The position numbers and the translations under genes were made by a program. Below, piece after piece: positions 8,350-16,679 of a DNA stretch of 64,000 nt. A model generated the notes under the pieces. That model worked only from the letters and a program-made list of their open reading frames with translations, was not told where the DNA came from and did not search any database. Numbering within the stretch: position 1 is the first letter of the stretch; every line of letters begins with the position of its first letter. The stretch is from Pseudomonas mediterranea CFBP 5447 (GTDB lineage Bacteria > Pseudomonadota > Gammaproteobacteria > Pseudomonadales > Pseudomonadaceae), in contig NZ_KN322987.1 in assembly GCF_000774145.1 (NCBI RefSeq), positions 978,747-1,042,746 of the forward strand, in the 5' to 3' direction.

Positions 8350-9016
8350 GGCTGTTCTCCCCAGGCGCGGTGGACAGCTCCAGTCGATTGAACAAACCGG
8401 TGTTGCGCAGATGAACGAAACCCGCGCGGATGTTTCCGACATGGACCCACGGCTGAGTGTCGTAGTAGCGCCCCCAGAGATGACGATCCTCGCCCAGGCG
8501 CTGTGGATCGGCCGGGCACAGGGTCACGGGCTTGAGGCCGAGGCGATGGAAGCTGTTGACCAGGCCGGCATTGCCGGTGAACGCCACCCACTCCAGGCCG
8601 GCGACGGCCAACAGGTAAGTGATGGAGATGATGCTCAGCCGGGCGCTACCGGTATCGCAGGCGGCCAGGTTGCCCACTTCGACGATACCGGCACGGTCAA
8701 CCGGACGACCGGCCGCGGCGCTGATCAAGGGCTCGATGGGCTCATCCAGGTAACGTTCGAGAAACAGTGGTTCTTGCGCGGCCCGGCGTACCCCGGCCAC
8801 GGCACAGAGCGCGCCGCCGGCATCATCGAGTCCGAACAGCTCCGGCATAAAGTGACGAATATCGGCGCCATGGACCTGGCGGAAACGCTGCTGAATAAAC
8901 GCTTCGAACTCAGCACGCCGAGGATGAGCCGGCAGACCGTGGTGCAATTGGCGCAGAGGCTGTCCGGCCCCCCCAAAAGCCAGGGGCAAGTGGATATTCC
9001 AATCGAAATCAGGCAT
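8339..9016 (-). CDS. Thermostable haemolysin family protein
   Basis: A 225-residue protein of the thermostable haemolysin family (named after a Vibrio protein). The family appears related to GNAT/LuxI-type acyltransferase folds rather than to pore-forming toxins. Features seen are E-V-G-N-L-A-A near residue 120, a hydrophobic strand Y-L-L-A-V-A-G-L-E-W-V-A-F-T, and a C-terminal L-G-L-K-P segment. The start at 9016 gives MPDFDWN; the longer frame to 9106 lacks coding character. It is the first gene of the seven-gene operon and overlaps the ligase by 11 nt. An acyl-transfer role fits the neighbouring ligase better than haemolysis, but this is inference. Confidence 0.85.
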   Translation of the reverse strand: MPDFDWNIHLPLAFGGAGQPLRQLHHGLPAHPRRAEFEAFIQQRFRQVHGADIRHFMPELFGLDDAGGALCAVAGVRRAAQEPLFLERYLDEPIEPLISAAAGRPVDRAGIVEVGNLAACDTGSARLSIISITYLLAVAGLEWVAFTGNAGLVNSFHRLGLKPVTLCPADPQRLGEDRHLWGRYYDTQPWVHVGNIRAGFVHLRNTGLFNRLELSTAPGENSHVA

Positions 9017-9233
9017 GGCCGATGCTCTCCGTAAACGTCTTGCAGGGGAGTATCGAGGCCTTGTCTTAACGAAGTCTGAAGATGGCATGCCAGGGCAGGC
9101 AGCCAATCAGAACACAGCTCCAGTCGGACTGGAGTCCGAACGACGATGCAGTGAATGTGTAACCGAGAGGCTGCGTGGACATGACCGAGCGGACGAGTTG
9201 ATCAACACACCAGGTCAGGGCAACCGCGCCTAT

Positions 9234-9689
9234 TCAACGTGCCAGCCCGCCGAGTTCGATATCGGGAAGCCATAAGGCATCTATGCACTGCTGCGAATCC
9301 TCCTCGGTCACGGGTTCAAGGTTGATCGGATCAAGACCCAGACCACCGACCAATGCCAGGGAAACGAGGCCGTTTTTTTCCAAGAGCGCCTGGGCCACGC
9401 ACTGACATAGGGCTCGCGGCGACGCCCTTTGCGGATAATCTATTTCGGCTATTTCAAATTCAATTTCCAGCTGCGCGGTGCAGGTGTTTATCAATGACTG
9501 TACGGCGCGCGAGGCGAAGTGAAGCGTGACGAAATACCCCATAACCAGCATCGCCAGAGTGGCGAGCAAGGTAATTGCCTCCCTCCTCCAGACGCTTGCG
9601 CCAGATCGAAAACCGGGGAACCGTTCCGCCATTCCCCGCCACCGGGCGCGGAAGGTATGAACCACATCAACGAATCCTTTGACTGTCAT
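9234..9689 (-). CDS. Hypothetical single-pass membrane protein
   Basis: I do not recognise this protein. It has one clear membrane segment (A-I-T-L-L-A-T-L-A-M-L-V-M-G-Y-F-V-T-L) preceded by basic residues, then an acidic soluble domain of about 90 residues with two Cys-containing stretches. The start is uncertain: the frame is open to 9809 and ATGs exist at 9689, 9743 and in between, with no strong Shine-Dalgarno. I list the ATG at 9689. It stands alone between the haemolysin operon and the AraC gene. Confidence 0.5.
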   Translation of the reverse strand: MTVKGFVDVVHTFRARWRGMAERFPGFRSGASVWRREAITLLATLAMLVMGYFVTLHFASRAVQSLINTCTAQLEIEFEIAEIDYPQRASPRALCQCVAQALLEKNGLVSLALVGGLGLDPINLEPVTEEDSQQCIDALWLPDIELGGLAR

Positions 9690-9842
9690 GACCGGGCCCT
9701 GCCCCAACGTATGGCTCAGAGCATGACGCCCGACGAGCGTCATTGTTTGACTTGAATCAAACTGTGTTGAGTCCTTCTTGTTGAGTCGTATGGTGACGGG
9801 TCCCTTCAAAGGAAGGCCTGATCGTAGCGCAACGTTTCAGGC

Positions 9843-10664
9843 TTAGATCCCTGCCCGCAATTCACGTGGCGACAGACCATAGTGTGAGCGAAAGCGCACC
9901 GCAAAACGTGAGGCCGAGGCGTAACCGCAGGCCGCGGCAATTTCCCCGATAGGGCGAGACGTTGTTTGCAACCCTTGCAATGCTGTCGCCAGTCGAACGC
10001 TCTCCAGAATATTCCTGAAACTGTCTCCCTCATTCGCCAGCTGACGACGCAACGTCGACTCACCCAGGTTCAGGCGTTGTGCAATGCTCGCGACCGTCCA
10101 GTCTTTCTCCGGGCTGCCCATGACGATCTGCTGCACACGTTCACGAACGGGGTCGTTGCGCCCCAACAGCAGAGGTCCGACCTGGCCACCGAGGCACAGA
10201 CTCAGAAGAACCGCTTCCCCATAGAGTGCGCGTAATGCCTCCGGAGAGTTCGCATGGATAGAGGCCAACAATTGATCCCACGCCTGTGTTGTGTGCCTGT
10301 CCAGAGGGACGCATAGATCAGTCTTCAGTTCACCCTGACGGCTCATGATCTGCTGGTTATATCGGGTGCTGAAGTTGCGCAATGTCGAGACAGGAAACGT
10401 TACCGCATCGGCGATGTAATGACCGTGAAGTCCGGGGAAGTTCGAGATACCCAGCGCGCGTCCGGCCGGCATCAGGATCAGATGTTGCGGCCCGGCACGC
10501 ATCTCCCGATCATCCCATTGCAACAGCTTCTCCCCTTGCCGCACTCGACACAAGGTGGTCACGAACACCGGCACCCTCGGCAAGGTCAGCGGCTGTCGCG
10601 CCCGGATGACGCACGCATCGATAATGTTTTCCCGGTGCTGTATGCCGTCACAAGGGCGCATCAT
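9843..10664 (-). CDS. AraC-family transcriptional regulator
   Basis: A 273-residue regulator. The N-terminal half is a cupin-like ligand domain. The C-terminal 100 residues form the two-helix-turn-helix AraC domain, with W-T-V-A-S-I-A-Q-R-L-N-L-G-E-S-T-L-R-R as the first HTH and I-G-E-I-A-A-A-C-G-Y-A-S-A-S-R-F plus F-R-S-H-Y-G-L-S-P-R-E-L-R as the second. It starts 2 nt after the stop of the PEBP gene, so the two are an operon. The inducer is unknown. Confidence 0.93.
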   Translation of the reverse strand: MMRPCDGIQHRENIIDACVIRARQPLTLPRVPVFVTTLCRVRQGEKLLQWDDREMRAGPQHLILMPAGRALGISNFPGLHGHYIADAVTFPVSTLRNFSTRYNQQIMSRQGELKTDLCVPLDRHTTQAWDQLLASIHANSPEALRALYGEAVLLSLCLGGQVGPLLLGRNDPVRERVQQIVMGSPEKDWTVASIAQRLNLGESTLRRQLANEGDSFRNILESVRLATALQGLQTTSRPIGEIAAACGYASASRFAVRFRSHYGLSPRELRAGI

Positions 10665-10666
10665 TC

Positions 10667-11206
10667 TTAACGTCCGTAAGTTGGAGTAATGGTCGCTTTG
10701 GCAAGGGCGTTGGCATTGAGCATATAGCCAACCAAGGCCCCGCTGGCCTCACTGTCGAGTGGTAGCTTATCGACTTTCAACGCCCATACGGTGAATTGAT
10801 ATCGATGGGGTTTATCCCCTACAGGTGGGCAAGCCCCGCCAAATCCTGGCCGGCCATAATCGGTTCGCCCTTGTACTGCGCCGGCAGGCAGGTCCGCTCC
10901 CACGCCTCTTGGCAAGCTATGGGTAGAAGTCGGCAGGTTGACCACCGTCCAATGCCACCAACCGCTACCGGTCGGTGCATCGGGATCATAGACCGTGATC
11001 GCATAGCTTCGGGTACCGGCAGGGGCGTTTGCCCAGGAAAGCTCAGGAGAAGTGTTGCCACCTTCGCAACCGAAGCCTTGGAATACCTCGCGCTTGGTCA
11101 GCGGGCGGTTGTCAGCAATATCCTGGCTGGTCAGTGAGAAGTCGGCGGCATATCCATTGAATGCTACTGCCATGGCAAGTGCAGGCAGGACTGATCTGAT
11201 GTTCAT
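10667..11206 (-). CDS. YbhB/YbcL-type PEBP protein, exported
   Basis: A 179-residue phosphatidylethanolamine-binding-protein family member (Raf-kinase-inhibitor-like) with a signal peptide (residues 1-20, ending N-G-Y-A-A). Family motifs are present: S-P-E-L-S-W, D-P-D-A-P-T-G-S-G-W-W-H-W, G-R-x-D-Y-G-R-P-G-F-G-G-A-C-P-P and K-P-H-R-Y-Q-F-T-V-W-A-L. It is likely periplasmic. The function of bacterial members is poorly known. It is co-transcribed with the AraC gene. Confidence 0.93.
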   Translation of the reverse strand: MNIRSVLPALAMAVAFNGYAADFSLTSQDIADNRPLTKREVFQGFGCEGGNTSPELSWANAPAGTRSYAITVYDPDAPTGSGWWHWTVVNLPTSTHSLPRGVGADLPAGAVQGRTDYGRPGFGGACPPVGDKPHRYQFTVWALKVDKLPLDSEASGALVGYMLNANALAKATITPTYGR

Positions 11207-11527
11207 CGCGGCTCCATCTGAGTCTTAGAGTGAAGCGCGAGTGTAGGTTGAACAAAGCGTGGCTACTGTGCCGAAACGCTCGATGAAAGTGCCGAAATGC
11301 TCATTTTTGTTTGGGAAGCGATCCTCAAGCTTCCGTGGGGCGATTTCGCTTCTAACCCACCGTTGTGCTCAACCTCAACGCTACCTGTACCGCGTCCCTC
11401 CGCGCCTTTGGTAGCAGGCGCTTTTGTACAATTGACGCTTCTGGCCAGCCCTCGCAACACTTCACGCCGCTCACAACAATAATAATGACTGGCGCCTAGA
11501 TGCGCCGATGAGACAAGGGGTTCTTGA

Positions 11528-11932
11528 ATGCTTGGTTACTATGCGCAATACAGCAAGGAATACATCACAACCCTGATGGTGGTGACCACCCTCTTCTTTG
11601 CCTTGCCCATCTTTTTCGCCCCGCTCCGATGGGCCCGGCTTATGCGCTGGACCGTCCCCGAACACGAACATCTGGCTATCTATTTCGGCCGTTGCCTCGG
11701 TGCGTTCATCCTTGTCGTTGAAGTAGCGATGTTGCGTTCGGCCACCACCGGCACCAGTTTCGGTTATGCCTTCGATATTCTTTTTGTGGTTTTCACGCTG
11801 ATGTTCTTCGTGCATGTCTACGGCGCAATCAAAAGGATCCAGCCTATTACCGAAACATTTGAAATCGGTTTCTGGATGATCCTCTTCGCACTCAATATTC
11901 TGTTCTACCCCGCCGCCAGTATCACACTGTAA
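11528..11932 (+). CDS. Small integral membrane protein, 134 aa
   Basis: An unrecognised inner-membrane protein with four hydrophobic helices, at about residues 13-32, 54-70, 80-98 and 112-130, and short polar loops. It carries no catalytic motif. A GGGG stretch lies about 9 nt before the ATG at 11528. It stands alone on the plus strand, followed by a 250-nt gap that holds one copy of a dispersed repeat. Codon use is backbone-like. Confidence 0.75.
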   Translation: MLGYYAQYSKEYITTLMVVTTLFFALPIFFAPLRWARLMRWTVPEHEHLAIYFGRCLGAFILVVEVAMLRSATTGTSFGYAFDILFVVFTLMFFVHVYGAIKRIQPITETFEIGFWMILFALNILFYPAASITL

Positions 11933-12050
11933 AACCTTCACTGACCCGTTCGGCCGGAAGTTGCCAGTCGCCGTTCAACCCATTGAAAGTCAGCATTGCC
12001 TGGCGCCTTCGCGTTGGCGGCCCCGTGTCCGCCGAACGCTCCGCCATGGT

Positions 12051-12155
12051 TCTTCAGCGACTGATGCATCCTGTCAATGCCTGCGCGGGTGACTTTCTGC
12101 TCTGCTCACTGCCTTGATGAAACATGACAATAGGACCTAGGATCGCAAAGGCAAG
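12051..12155. repeat. Dispersed intergenic repeat, copy A
   Basis: A segment of about 105 bp beginning TCTTCAGCGAC and ending CGCAAAGGCAAG, with a central block TCAATGCCTGCGC...CTGCTCACTGCC..TGATG...TGACAATAGG.CCTAGGA.CGCAAAGGCAAG. It matches copy B at 28669-28774 at roughly 80% identity by eye, in the same orientation. It lies just upstream of the SnoaL-like gene. Confidence 0.75.
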
Positions 12156-12183
12156 AGCAGACATGAAAAGGAGAATCAGCCCC

Positions 12184-12576
12184 ATGAGCCCTAACCTTGC
12201 CGATCTGTATAGCAACTACATCGCCTGCCTGAATGCACAGGACTGGGCAAACCTGGGCCATTTCGTGCACCCGGATGTGGTTCACAACGCGAGACCATTA
12301 GGGTTGCACGGCTATCGAAGCATGCTGGAAGCGGATTATCGGGCCATTCCCGACTTGCGCTTTGCATTTGAATTCCTGGTGATCGACCCACCGAAGTTGG
12401 CGGCTCGCCTGGCGTTCAATTGCACGCCGGTTGGGGAATTCCTGGGCCTGGCGGTGAATGGGGCACGCATATCCTTCGCCGAGAATGTCTTCTACGCGTT
12501 CGAGGACGACAGGATCCGCGAGGTCTGGTCGGTCATCGATAAGGGAGCGATCGAAGCTCAGCTCCGATCAGCGTAG
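12184..12576 (+). CDS. SnoaL/NTF2-like protein (ester cyclase type)
   Basis: A 130-residue protein of the NTF2-like/SnoaL superfamily: an N-terminal helix L-A-D-L-Y-S-N-Y-I-A-C-L-N, the F-V-H-P-D-V-V-H-N strand, a middle D-Y-R-A-I-P-D-L-R-F motif typical of SnoaL-like ester cyclases, and the C-terminal W-S-V-I-D-K. AAGGAG lies about 11 nt before the ATG at 12184; an in-frame ATG at 12163 overlaps that site. The substrate is unknown. The dispersed repeat A forms its upstream region, so its promoter may lie in or beyond the repeat. Confidence 0.8.
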   Translation: MSPNLADLYSNYIACLNAQDWANLGHFVHPDVVHNARPLGLHGYRSMLEADYRAIPDLRFAFEFLVIDPPKLAARLAFNCTPVGEFLGLAVNGARISFAENVFYAFEDDRIREVWSVIDKGAIEAQLRSA

Positions 12577-12738
12577 CATCAACTCTTCACCCGGGCCTTG
12601 GTGCAACTCCATCAGGTCGCAGCCGTCCTGATGGTCGCGATCAGCCAGCCCTACTCGTCGGCGCTCTTCATATGGAAAATCGTGTACGGCAGGATCAGCG
12701 TATCGGCGACGAAACTGCAGGCTCCGATAGGGCGCATT

Positions 12739-14007
12739 TCAGTCGTCATTGAACGGCGCTTTTGCATCCCGCTCACCCGGCGGACCGGGTCGCTGCAAAG
12801 CAAAGCAATTCGAACCGTGGCCCTGACCGTCGGGCCGGGCACCGACGAAGGCAAATGCATCGCCCAATGAACCATGCAGCACCCCGTCATGCCCCAGGCC
12901 TTCGTAAGTCCGCCAGGTAACATGATTACCGGCAGCACACAGCGCCGCCGCGACCGCATACTGTCGCACAGGCACAATCGTTCGATCAGCCATGCCGGTG
13001 GCAATGAATAACGGAAAGGCGATCGATGCCTGGGGCATGTCGGTCGTCGGGATACGCGCGGTATTCAACGTTTCGAGGGGCACGGTCAGAAGTTCGGCAA
13101 ACGAACCGATCTGCAACGCTTTGGACTTGAGCGCAATGTCACGGGTACAGCCCTGCCGGGCAACACTCAGCAGTTCAAGACCTTTGGCCGTCAGGATGTC
13201 CTCTACCCTTGGCCCGCCCTCGCGCAGGCCACCGGAGGCCAGTTCCAGGAACACCGTATTGGACTGGCGCGGCGCCAGCGCAATGGGTCCATGGGGAAAT
13301 GTGCTGTTCGGGGCCGTGATTACCGCGCCGCGGATAGGCAGCTCCGGCGCGTAGCCACCGGCAAGGATCGCCGCGCCCAGCGCTGCCCCTCCCCCCTGGG
13401 ATTGCCCGGCCAGGATCGTGTGATTGGCTATCAGCCCGGGCCTGATCGAACGGGCCGCGCGAATCGAGTCCAGAACAGAGCGTCCTTCGGCCTGCCAGAA
13501 TGTATAGGGATGCGGTCCGGGTCCTCCCAGGCCTTGATAATCGGTGACGACAACAGCAAAACCATGGGCCAACCAGCGATTGATGTACGTCGCATCACGG
13601 TCTCGCAAGCCGGTCCAGGACGGTGCGCAGGCATCGGCAATCCCCAGCGTCCCGTGGGCCCAGGCCAGCAGTGGCCAGCCGTGCGGGGGTGGATTTCCAA
13701 ACGGCAGGTACAACGCCCCGCTGACTGCAATGAGTCCGGAATGCCAGCGCTCGTCGGTTGAGCTGTAGAGCAGGCGCAAAGCCTGCGCGGCCGCGGGCAT
13801 CTGCGGCTGCACCGCCAGCGTCTCGCTTCGCAGCAGCACACCGGGCAATGCGGGCATTGCTTCAGGCCAGCGGTAAAACGCCGACAGCGCCCCGTCTCCC
13901 GCGTCTGGGCCAACGGGAAGCGTGCCTGCCGCCACGGCATTGGCTGCCATAACGACGAATGAGCCGATGCAGATGCGTGCAAAGCCCGCGATTCGGGACA
14001 GGTTCAT
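12739..14007 (-). CDS. Secreted lipase-like alpha/beta hydrolase
   Basis: A 422-residue protein with a signal peptide (residues 1-27, V-A-A-G) and the secretory-lipase (LIP) type alpha/beta-hydrolase fold. The nucleophile elbow is G-Q-S-Q-G-G, preceded by the oxyanion segment W-A-H-G-T-L-G. A late Asp (G-M-A-D-R-T) and His (G-L-G-H-D-G) complete a plausible triad. Its ATG overlaps the stop of the second hydrolase gene (ATGA), placing it last in the seven-gene acid-utilisation operon. It may release a carboxylic acid from an ester outside the cytoplasm, but this is inferred from context only. Confidence 0.88.
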   Translation of the reverse strand: MNLSRIAGFARICIGSFVVMAANAVAAGTLPVGPDAGDGALSAFYRWPEAMPALPGVLLRSETLAVQPQMPAAAQALRLLYSSTDERWHSGLIAVSGALYLPFGNPPPHGWPLLAWAHGTLGIADACAPSWTGLRDRDATYINRWLAHGFAVVVTDYQGLGGPGPHPYTFWQAEGRSVLDSIRAARSIRPGLIANHTILAGQSQGGGAALGAAILAGGYAPELPIRGAVITAPNSTFPHGPIALAPRQSNTVFLELASGGLREGGPRVEDILTAKGLELLSVARQGCTRDIALKSKALQIGSFAELLTVPLETLNTARIPTTDMPQASIAFPLFIATGMADRTIVPVRQYAVAAALCAAGNHVTWRTYEGLGHDGVLHGSLGDAFAFVGARPDGQGHGSNCFALQRPGPPGERDAKAPFNDD

Positions 14008-14987
14008 AGGCAGTTCACCTGAGCGGAAAGTGCCTTGCGTAAAGCGCTGCCTTGCACAGCAATGACATTGCCCACGACAGGGGCCACCTCATTGAAGCGG
14101 ATAAATCCGTGGGTCATGTTCGCGAGCACGTGCAGACTCTTCGTCACGCCCGCGCTTTCCAACCGGTCCGCCAGCTTACGGTTTTCATCCAGCAACGGGT
14201 CCAGCGCGCCAACCACCAATCGCACCGGTGGCAGGCCGGCCAAGTCAGCGATGATCGGCTGCACTCGCCAGTCATCTTCGTCATTAGGCAGGTAGCTCGC
14301 CCAGTAGGCGCTCATGGTCTCGACCGACAGATTCTGCCCTCCGTATCCACCCAGCCTTTGCCACGAATCGGAGTTCATGTCGCGCGAGTAGCTACCGTAG
14401 AACAGCACCAACTGTTGCAGCGCATCAAACCCCGCATCGCGTAGCGCAAGCGCAGCCCCCAAGGCCAGGTTGGCGCCTGCCGAATCACCGCCCAGGGCAT
14501 AACCACGTACCGGGCAATCGGTGATCGCCCCCAGCTTGATGACCCGGTTGACGATCGACACCACCTCGTTGAACGCCACCGGAAAACGATATTCCGGCGA
14601 CAACGCGTAGTCGATGGACAACACCGCCAGGCCACTGTCACGCACCAGCTGGCGCAGCGGCGCATCCCAGCCAGCGAGCGAACCGTGGCGAAACCCGCCG
14701 CCATGACAGTAGAACATCAAGCAAGGCGTCTCATCGCCCTCCGGCCAATAGAGCTTGCAGGGCACCGTTCGGCCATCGACGGCAAACCCCAAGGTGCGCT
14801 CATAGGACAGCGGCACGCTGCGCCGTGCCGCCCAGGCATTGATCCGTTCCAATTGCGCCCGGACACTGTGCACTTCCCCATGAACAACCGGCAGCAACCC
14901 TTGTTCGCGCAGCGCCGTGGCCACGGCTATCAGATCTGGGTGAACCGGCGGAGGTGAATCCGCCGACAAGCTTTCAACGCCACTCAT
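14004..14987 (-). CDS. HSL-family alpha/beta hydrolase (esterase)
   Basis: A 327-residue esterase of the hormone-sensitive-lipase family, with the oxyanion motif H-G-G-G-F and the nucleophile motif G-D-S-A-G-A-N. The Asp in G-A-L-D-P-L-L-D-E and the His in M-T-H-G-F complete the triad. There is no signal peptide, so it is cytoplasmic. I chose the ATG at 14987, which overlaps the stop of the DUF4387 gene by 4 nt; the longer frame to 15038 extends into that gene. It may hydrolyse an ester or lactone intermediate of the pathway. Confidence 0.9.
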   Translation of the reverse strand: MSGVESLSADSPPPVHPDLIAVATALREQGLLPVVHGEVHSVRAQLERINAWAARRSVPLSYERTLGFAVDGRTVPCKLYWPEGDETPCLMFYCHGGGFRHGSLAGWDAPLRQLVRDSGLAVLSIDYALSPEYRFPVAFNEVVSIVNRVIKLGAITDCPVRGYALGGDSAGANLALGAALALRDAGFDALQQLVLFYGSYSRDMNSDSWQRLGGYGGQNLSVETMSAYWASYLPNDEDDWRVQPIIADLAGLPPVRLVVGALDPLLDENRKLADRLESAGVTKSLHVLANMTHGFIRFNEVAPVVGNVIAVQGSALRKALSAQVNCL

Positions 14988-15310
14988 GGCCGGTCGTCCT
15001 CGTCGGCGCCAAGCGCGTCCAGCAGGATGAACGCCCACTGAGCCCCGTGCATGTCCCGGTCCTGCAAGGCGCCCTGCACCACCGGACGCGGCATGCTGAT
15101 CTTGATCACATTCAACGCCTCGATGGGGAAAACGCTGATCGACTCCGCAGGCCTGCGGAACAGCTCTGCGATAGCCGGCCCTTGCAGCTTTGGCTCCATG
15201 GCCAGTTGCGCGAAGGTGGTCGAGTCTTTGCAGAACACATCGATAGTCAGGGAGAAGGGCCCGGCGTTCTTGGAACGGATTTCATAACCCCATGCTTGCA
15301 GAGTATTCAT
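14984..15310 (-). CDS. DUF4387 protein (copy 1)
   Basis: A 108-residue protein of the DUF4387 family, which is regularly encoded beside AtuA-like (DUF1446) proteins. It starts 1 nt after the AtuA stop. Shared features with copy 2 at 23471 are an N-terminal E-I-R-S-K-N-A-G-P-F segment, a D-V-F-C/F-x-G/D pattern, a central V-I-K-I-S-M/Y-P-R motif and a D-R/E-R-D-M-H-x-A/G-Q segment near the C-terminus. It is likely the small subunit or partner of the AtuA protein. The biochemical function is not established. Confidence 0.88.
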   Translation of the reverse strand: MNTLQAWGYEIRSKNAGPFSLTIDVFCKDSTTFAQLAMEPKLQGPAIAELFRRPAESISVFPIEALNVIKISMPRPVVQGALQDRDMHGAQWAFILLDALGADEDDRP

Positions 15311-15311
15311 C

Positions 15312-16679
15312 TCATGCGCCCTCGACTGTTTTGAACGCAAACCGGAAAGGTGCCAACGGGTCCGCCACAACCATCACATGGCTGAGCACGAACTCATGCA
15401 CCACGCCCCGGTCCATCGAGGCCGGAGAGAAAGGAAATGCATGGGTCGGCAGGTCCTTGTCGCCGGGCAACGGAAAGTGCAGCAGGTAGGGGTTGAGCAA
15501 CGCGACCATGTCCTGGGTGCGCTCAGCGGTCGCCGACGTGGCTATCGCCATGACGCCGATTTCCACAGGTGTCCCCGTCCGTGACTCAAGCGCTCCCAAG
15601 GCTGCGTTCTTGCCGATAGCGCGGAACTGCAAGTCGTAGTCATCGGCGCCGATGCCCAGGTGTTTTTCAATTCGCTGGCGCATGACCGAATCCAGGTAGG
15701 CAAGCCACTCATCGAAGCGCTCGACGTATTCCGGATCCCGGACAATGCTCATGACCACCGATTGGAAGCCGCATGGCGCCGCCCCTTCCAACTTGACGGT
15801 GTAGTCTTCGCTGGGCTTCCAGACCGAGCCCTCGACCCGCACGGTCTGTTCGTCCAACGCGGTGTAGACCGCCCCTTCCACGTGCAGTACGCCACCGGGC
15901 TCGACGAGTACATAAGGGTTGCTGTTTTCATACAGCATGTGGGCCATGACCGATCGTGGCGTGAGCCGTGCGCCCTCGCCGATGGCCTTGATGGTGAATC
16001 CCGTGTCGTCGATCGTTGCCATCACCACTGCGTTGGCGGGCGTCGTCGTGCAGGAAGCGCCGCACTCCAGAATCTTTCCGGCATGCCACGCCGCGCCCTG
16101 ATGGGCCCCGCGCAGGATGGGCAGCGAAGCCATCACCGCCGTGTCCGTGGAGCGTCCCGCCAAGATAATATCCGCACCGGCTTCAAGCGCATGAATGAAG
16201 GGCTCCACGCCCATCAGCGCGACAATACGCGAGCAGCGCTCGACCATTGCATCGTCGATATGATCCAGTTGCAAGGGCCTGATGCGCCCCTGCGCCAGCG
16301 CTTGTTTCACGACGCTTGCCGGTTGTTCGCTGTAGAGGCTCGCGATGCGTACGACCTGACCGAGTTCGGCGGCGATTTCCTCGCACAGGACCCGCATCAG
16401 ATCGACCCCCGCGTCGGAACCACAGGTGCCGCAGCTGCCGATGATCAGCGGGATGCCCAGCGCTGCCCGCGCCTGCATGAACACGCGCAACTCGGCCCGC
16501 AGTATCGTGGCCGAAGCCTTGGTCGTACCGGTGCCCAGGTAATGCGGACCGGAGTCGGTGGACCCCGCGTCCATTGCAATCACGTCCGGTCGTTCCAGCA
16601 ACGCCTGATCAAACGCCGCCCGTGGAAAACCGGTGCCAATGGCGCCCGTGGGCGTCAGCACTTTGATCGAAATATTCAT
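15312..16679 (-). CDS. AtuA-like (DUF1446) protein, copy 1
   Basis: A 455-residue protein of the acyclic terpene utilisation AtuA family. Recognisable segments are the N-terminal G-A-I-G-T-G-F, D-A-G-S-T-D-S-G-P-H-Y-L, I-I-G-S-C-G-T-C-G, A-D-I-I-L-A-G-R-S-T-D-T-A and A-H-M-L-Y-E-N-S-N-P. It is paired with the DUF4387 gene downstream and overlaps the dehydrogenase gene upstream by 4 nt. In known terpene degradation AtuA acts in citronellol/geranyl-CoA breakdown with unclear chemistry. Here the neighbours (citrate-type transporter, PrpD, LeuCD) suggest a di- or tricarboxylic acid substrate. It is about 40% like copy 2 by eye. Confidence 0.88.
   Translation of the reverse strand: MNISIKVLTPTGAIGTGFPRAAFDQALLERPDVIAMDAGSTDSGPHYLGTGTTKASATILRAELRVFMQARAALGIPLIIGSCGTCGSDAGVDLMRVLCEEIAAELGQVVRIASLYSEQPASVVKQALAQGRIRPLQLDHIDDAMVERCSRIVALMGVEPFIHALEAGADIILAGRSTDTAVMASLPILRGAHQGAAWHAGKILECGASCTTTPANAVVMATIDDTGFTIKAIGEGARLTPRSVMAHMLYENSNPYVLVEPGGVLHVEGAVYTALDEQTVRVEGSVWKPSEDYTVKLEGAAPCGFQSVVMSIVRDPEYVERFDEWLAYLDSVMRQRIEKHLGIGADDYDLQFRAIGKNAALGALESRTGTPVEIGVMAIATSATAERTQDMVALLNPYLLHFPLPGDKDLPTHAFPFSPASMDRGVVHEFVLSHVMVVADPLAPFRFAFKTVEGA

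Noticed and set aside
8339..9016. Thermostable haemolysin as a true haemolytic toxin
   Set aside because: No signal peptide or pore-forming features; the operon of ligase and oxidase fits an acyltransferase-like role better.
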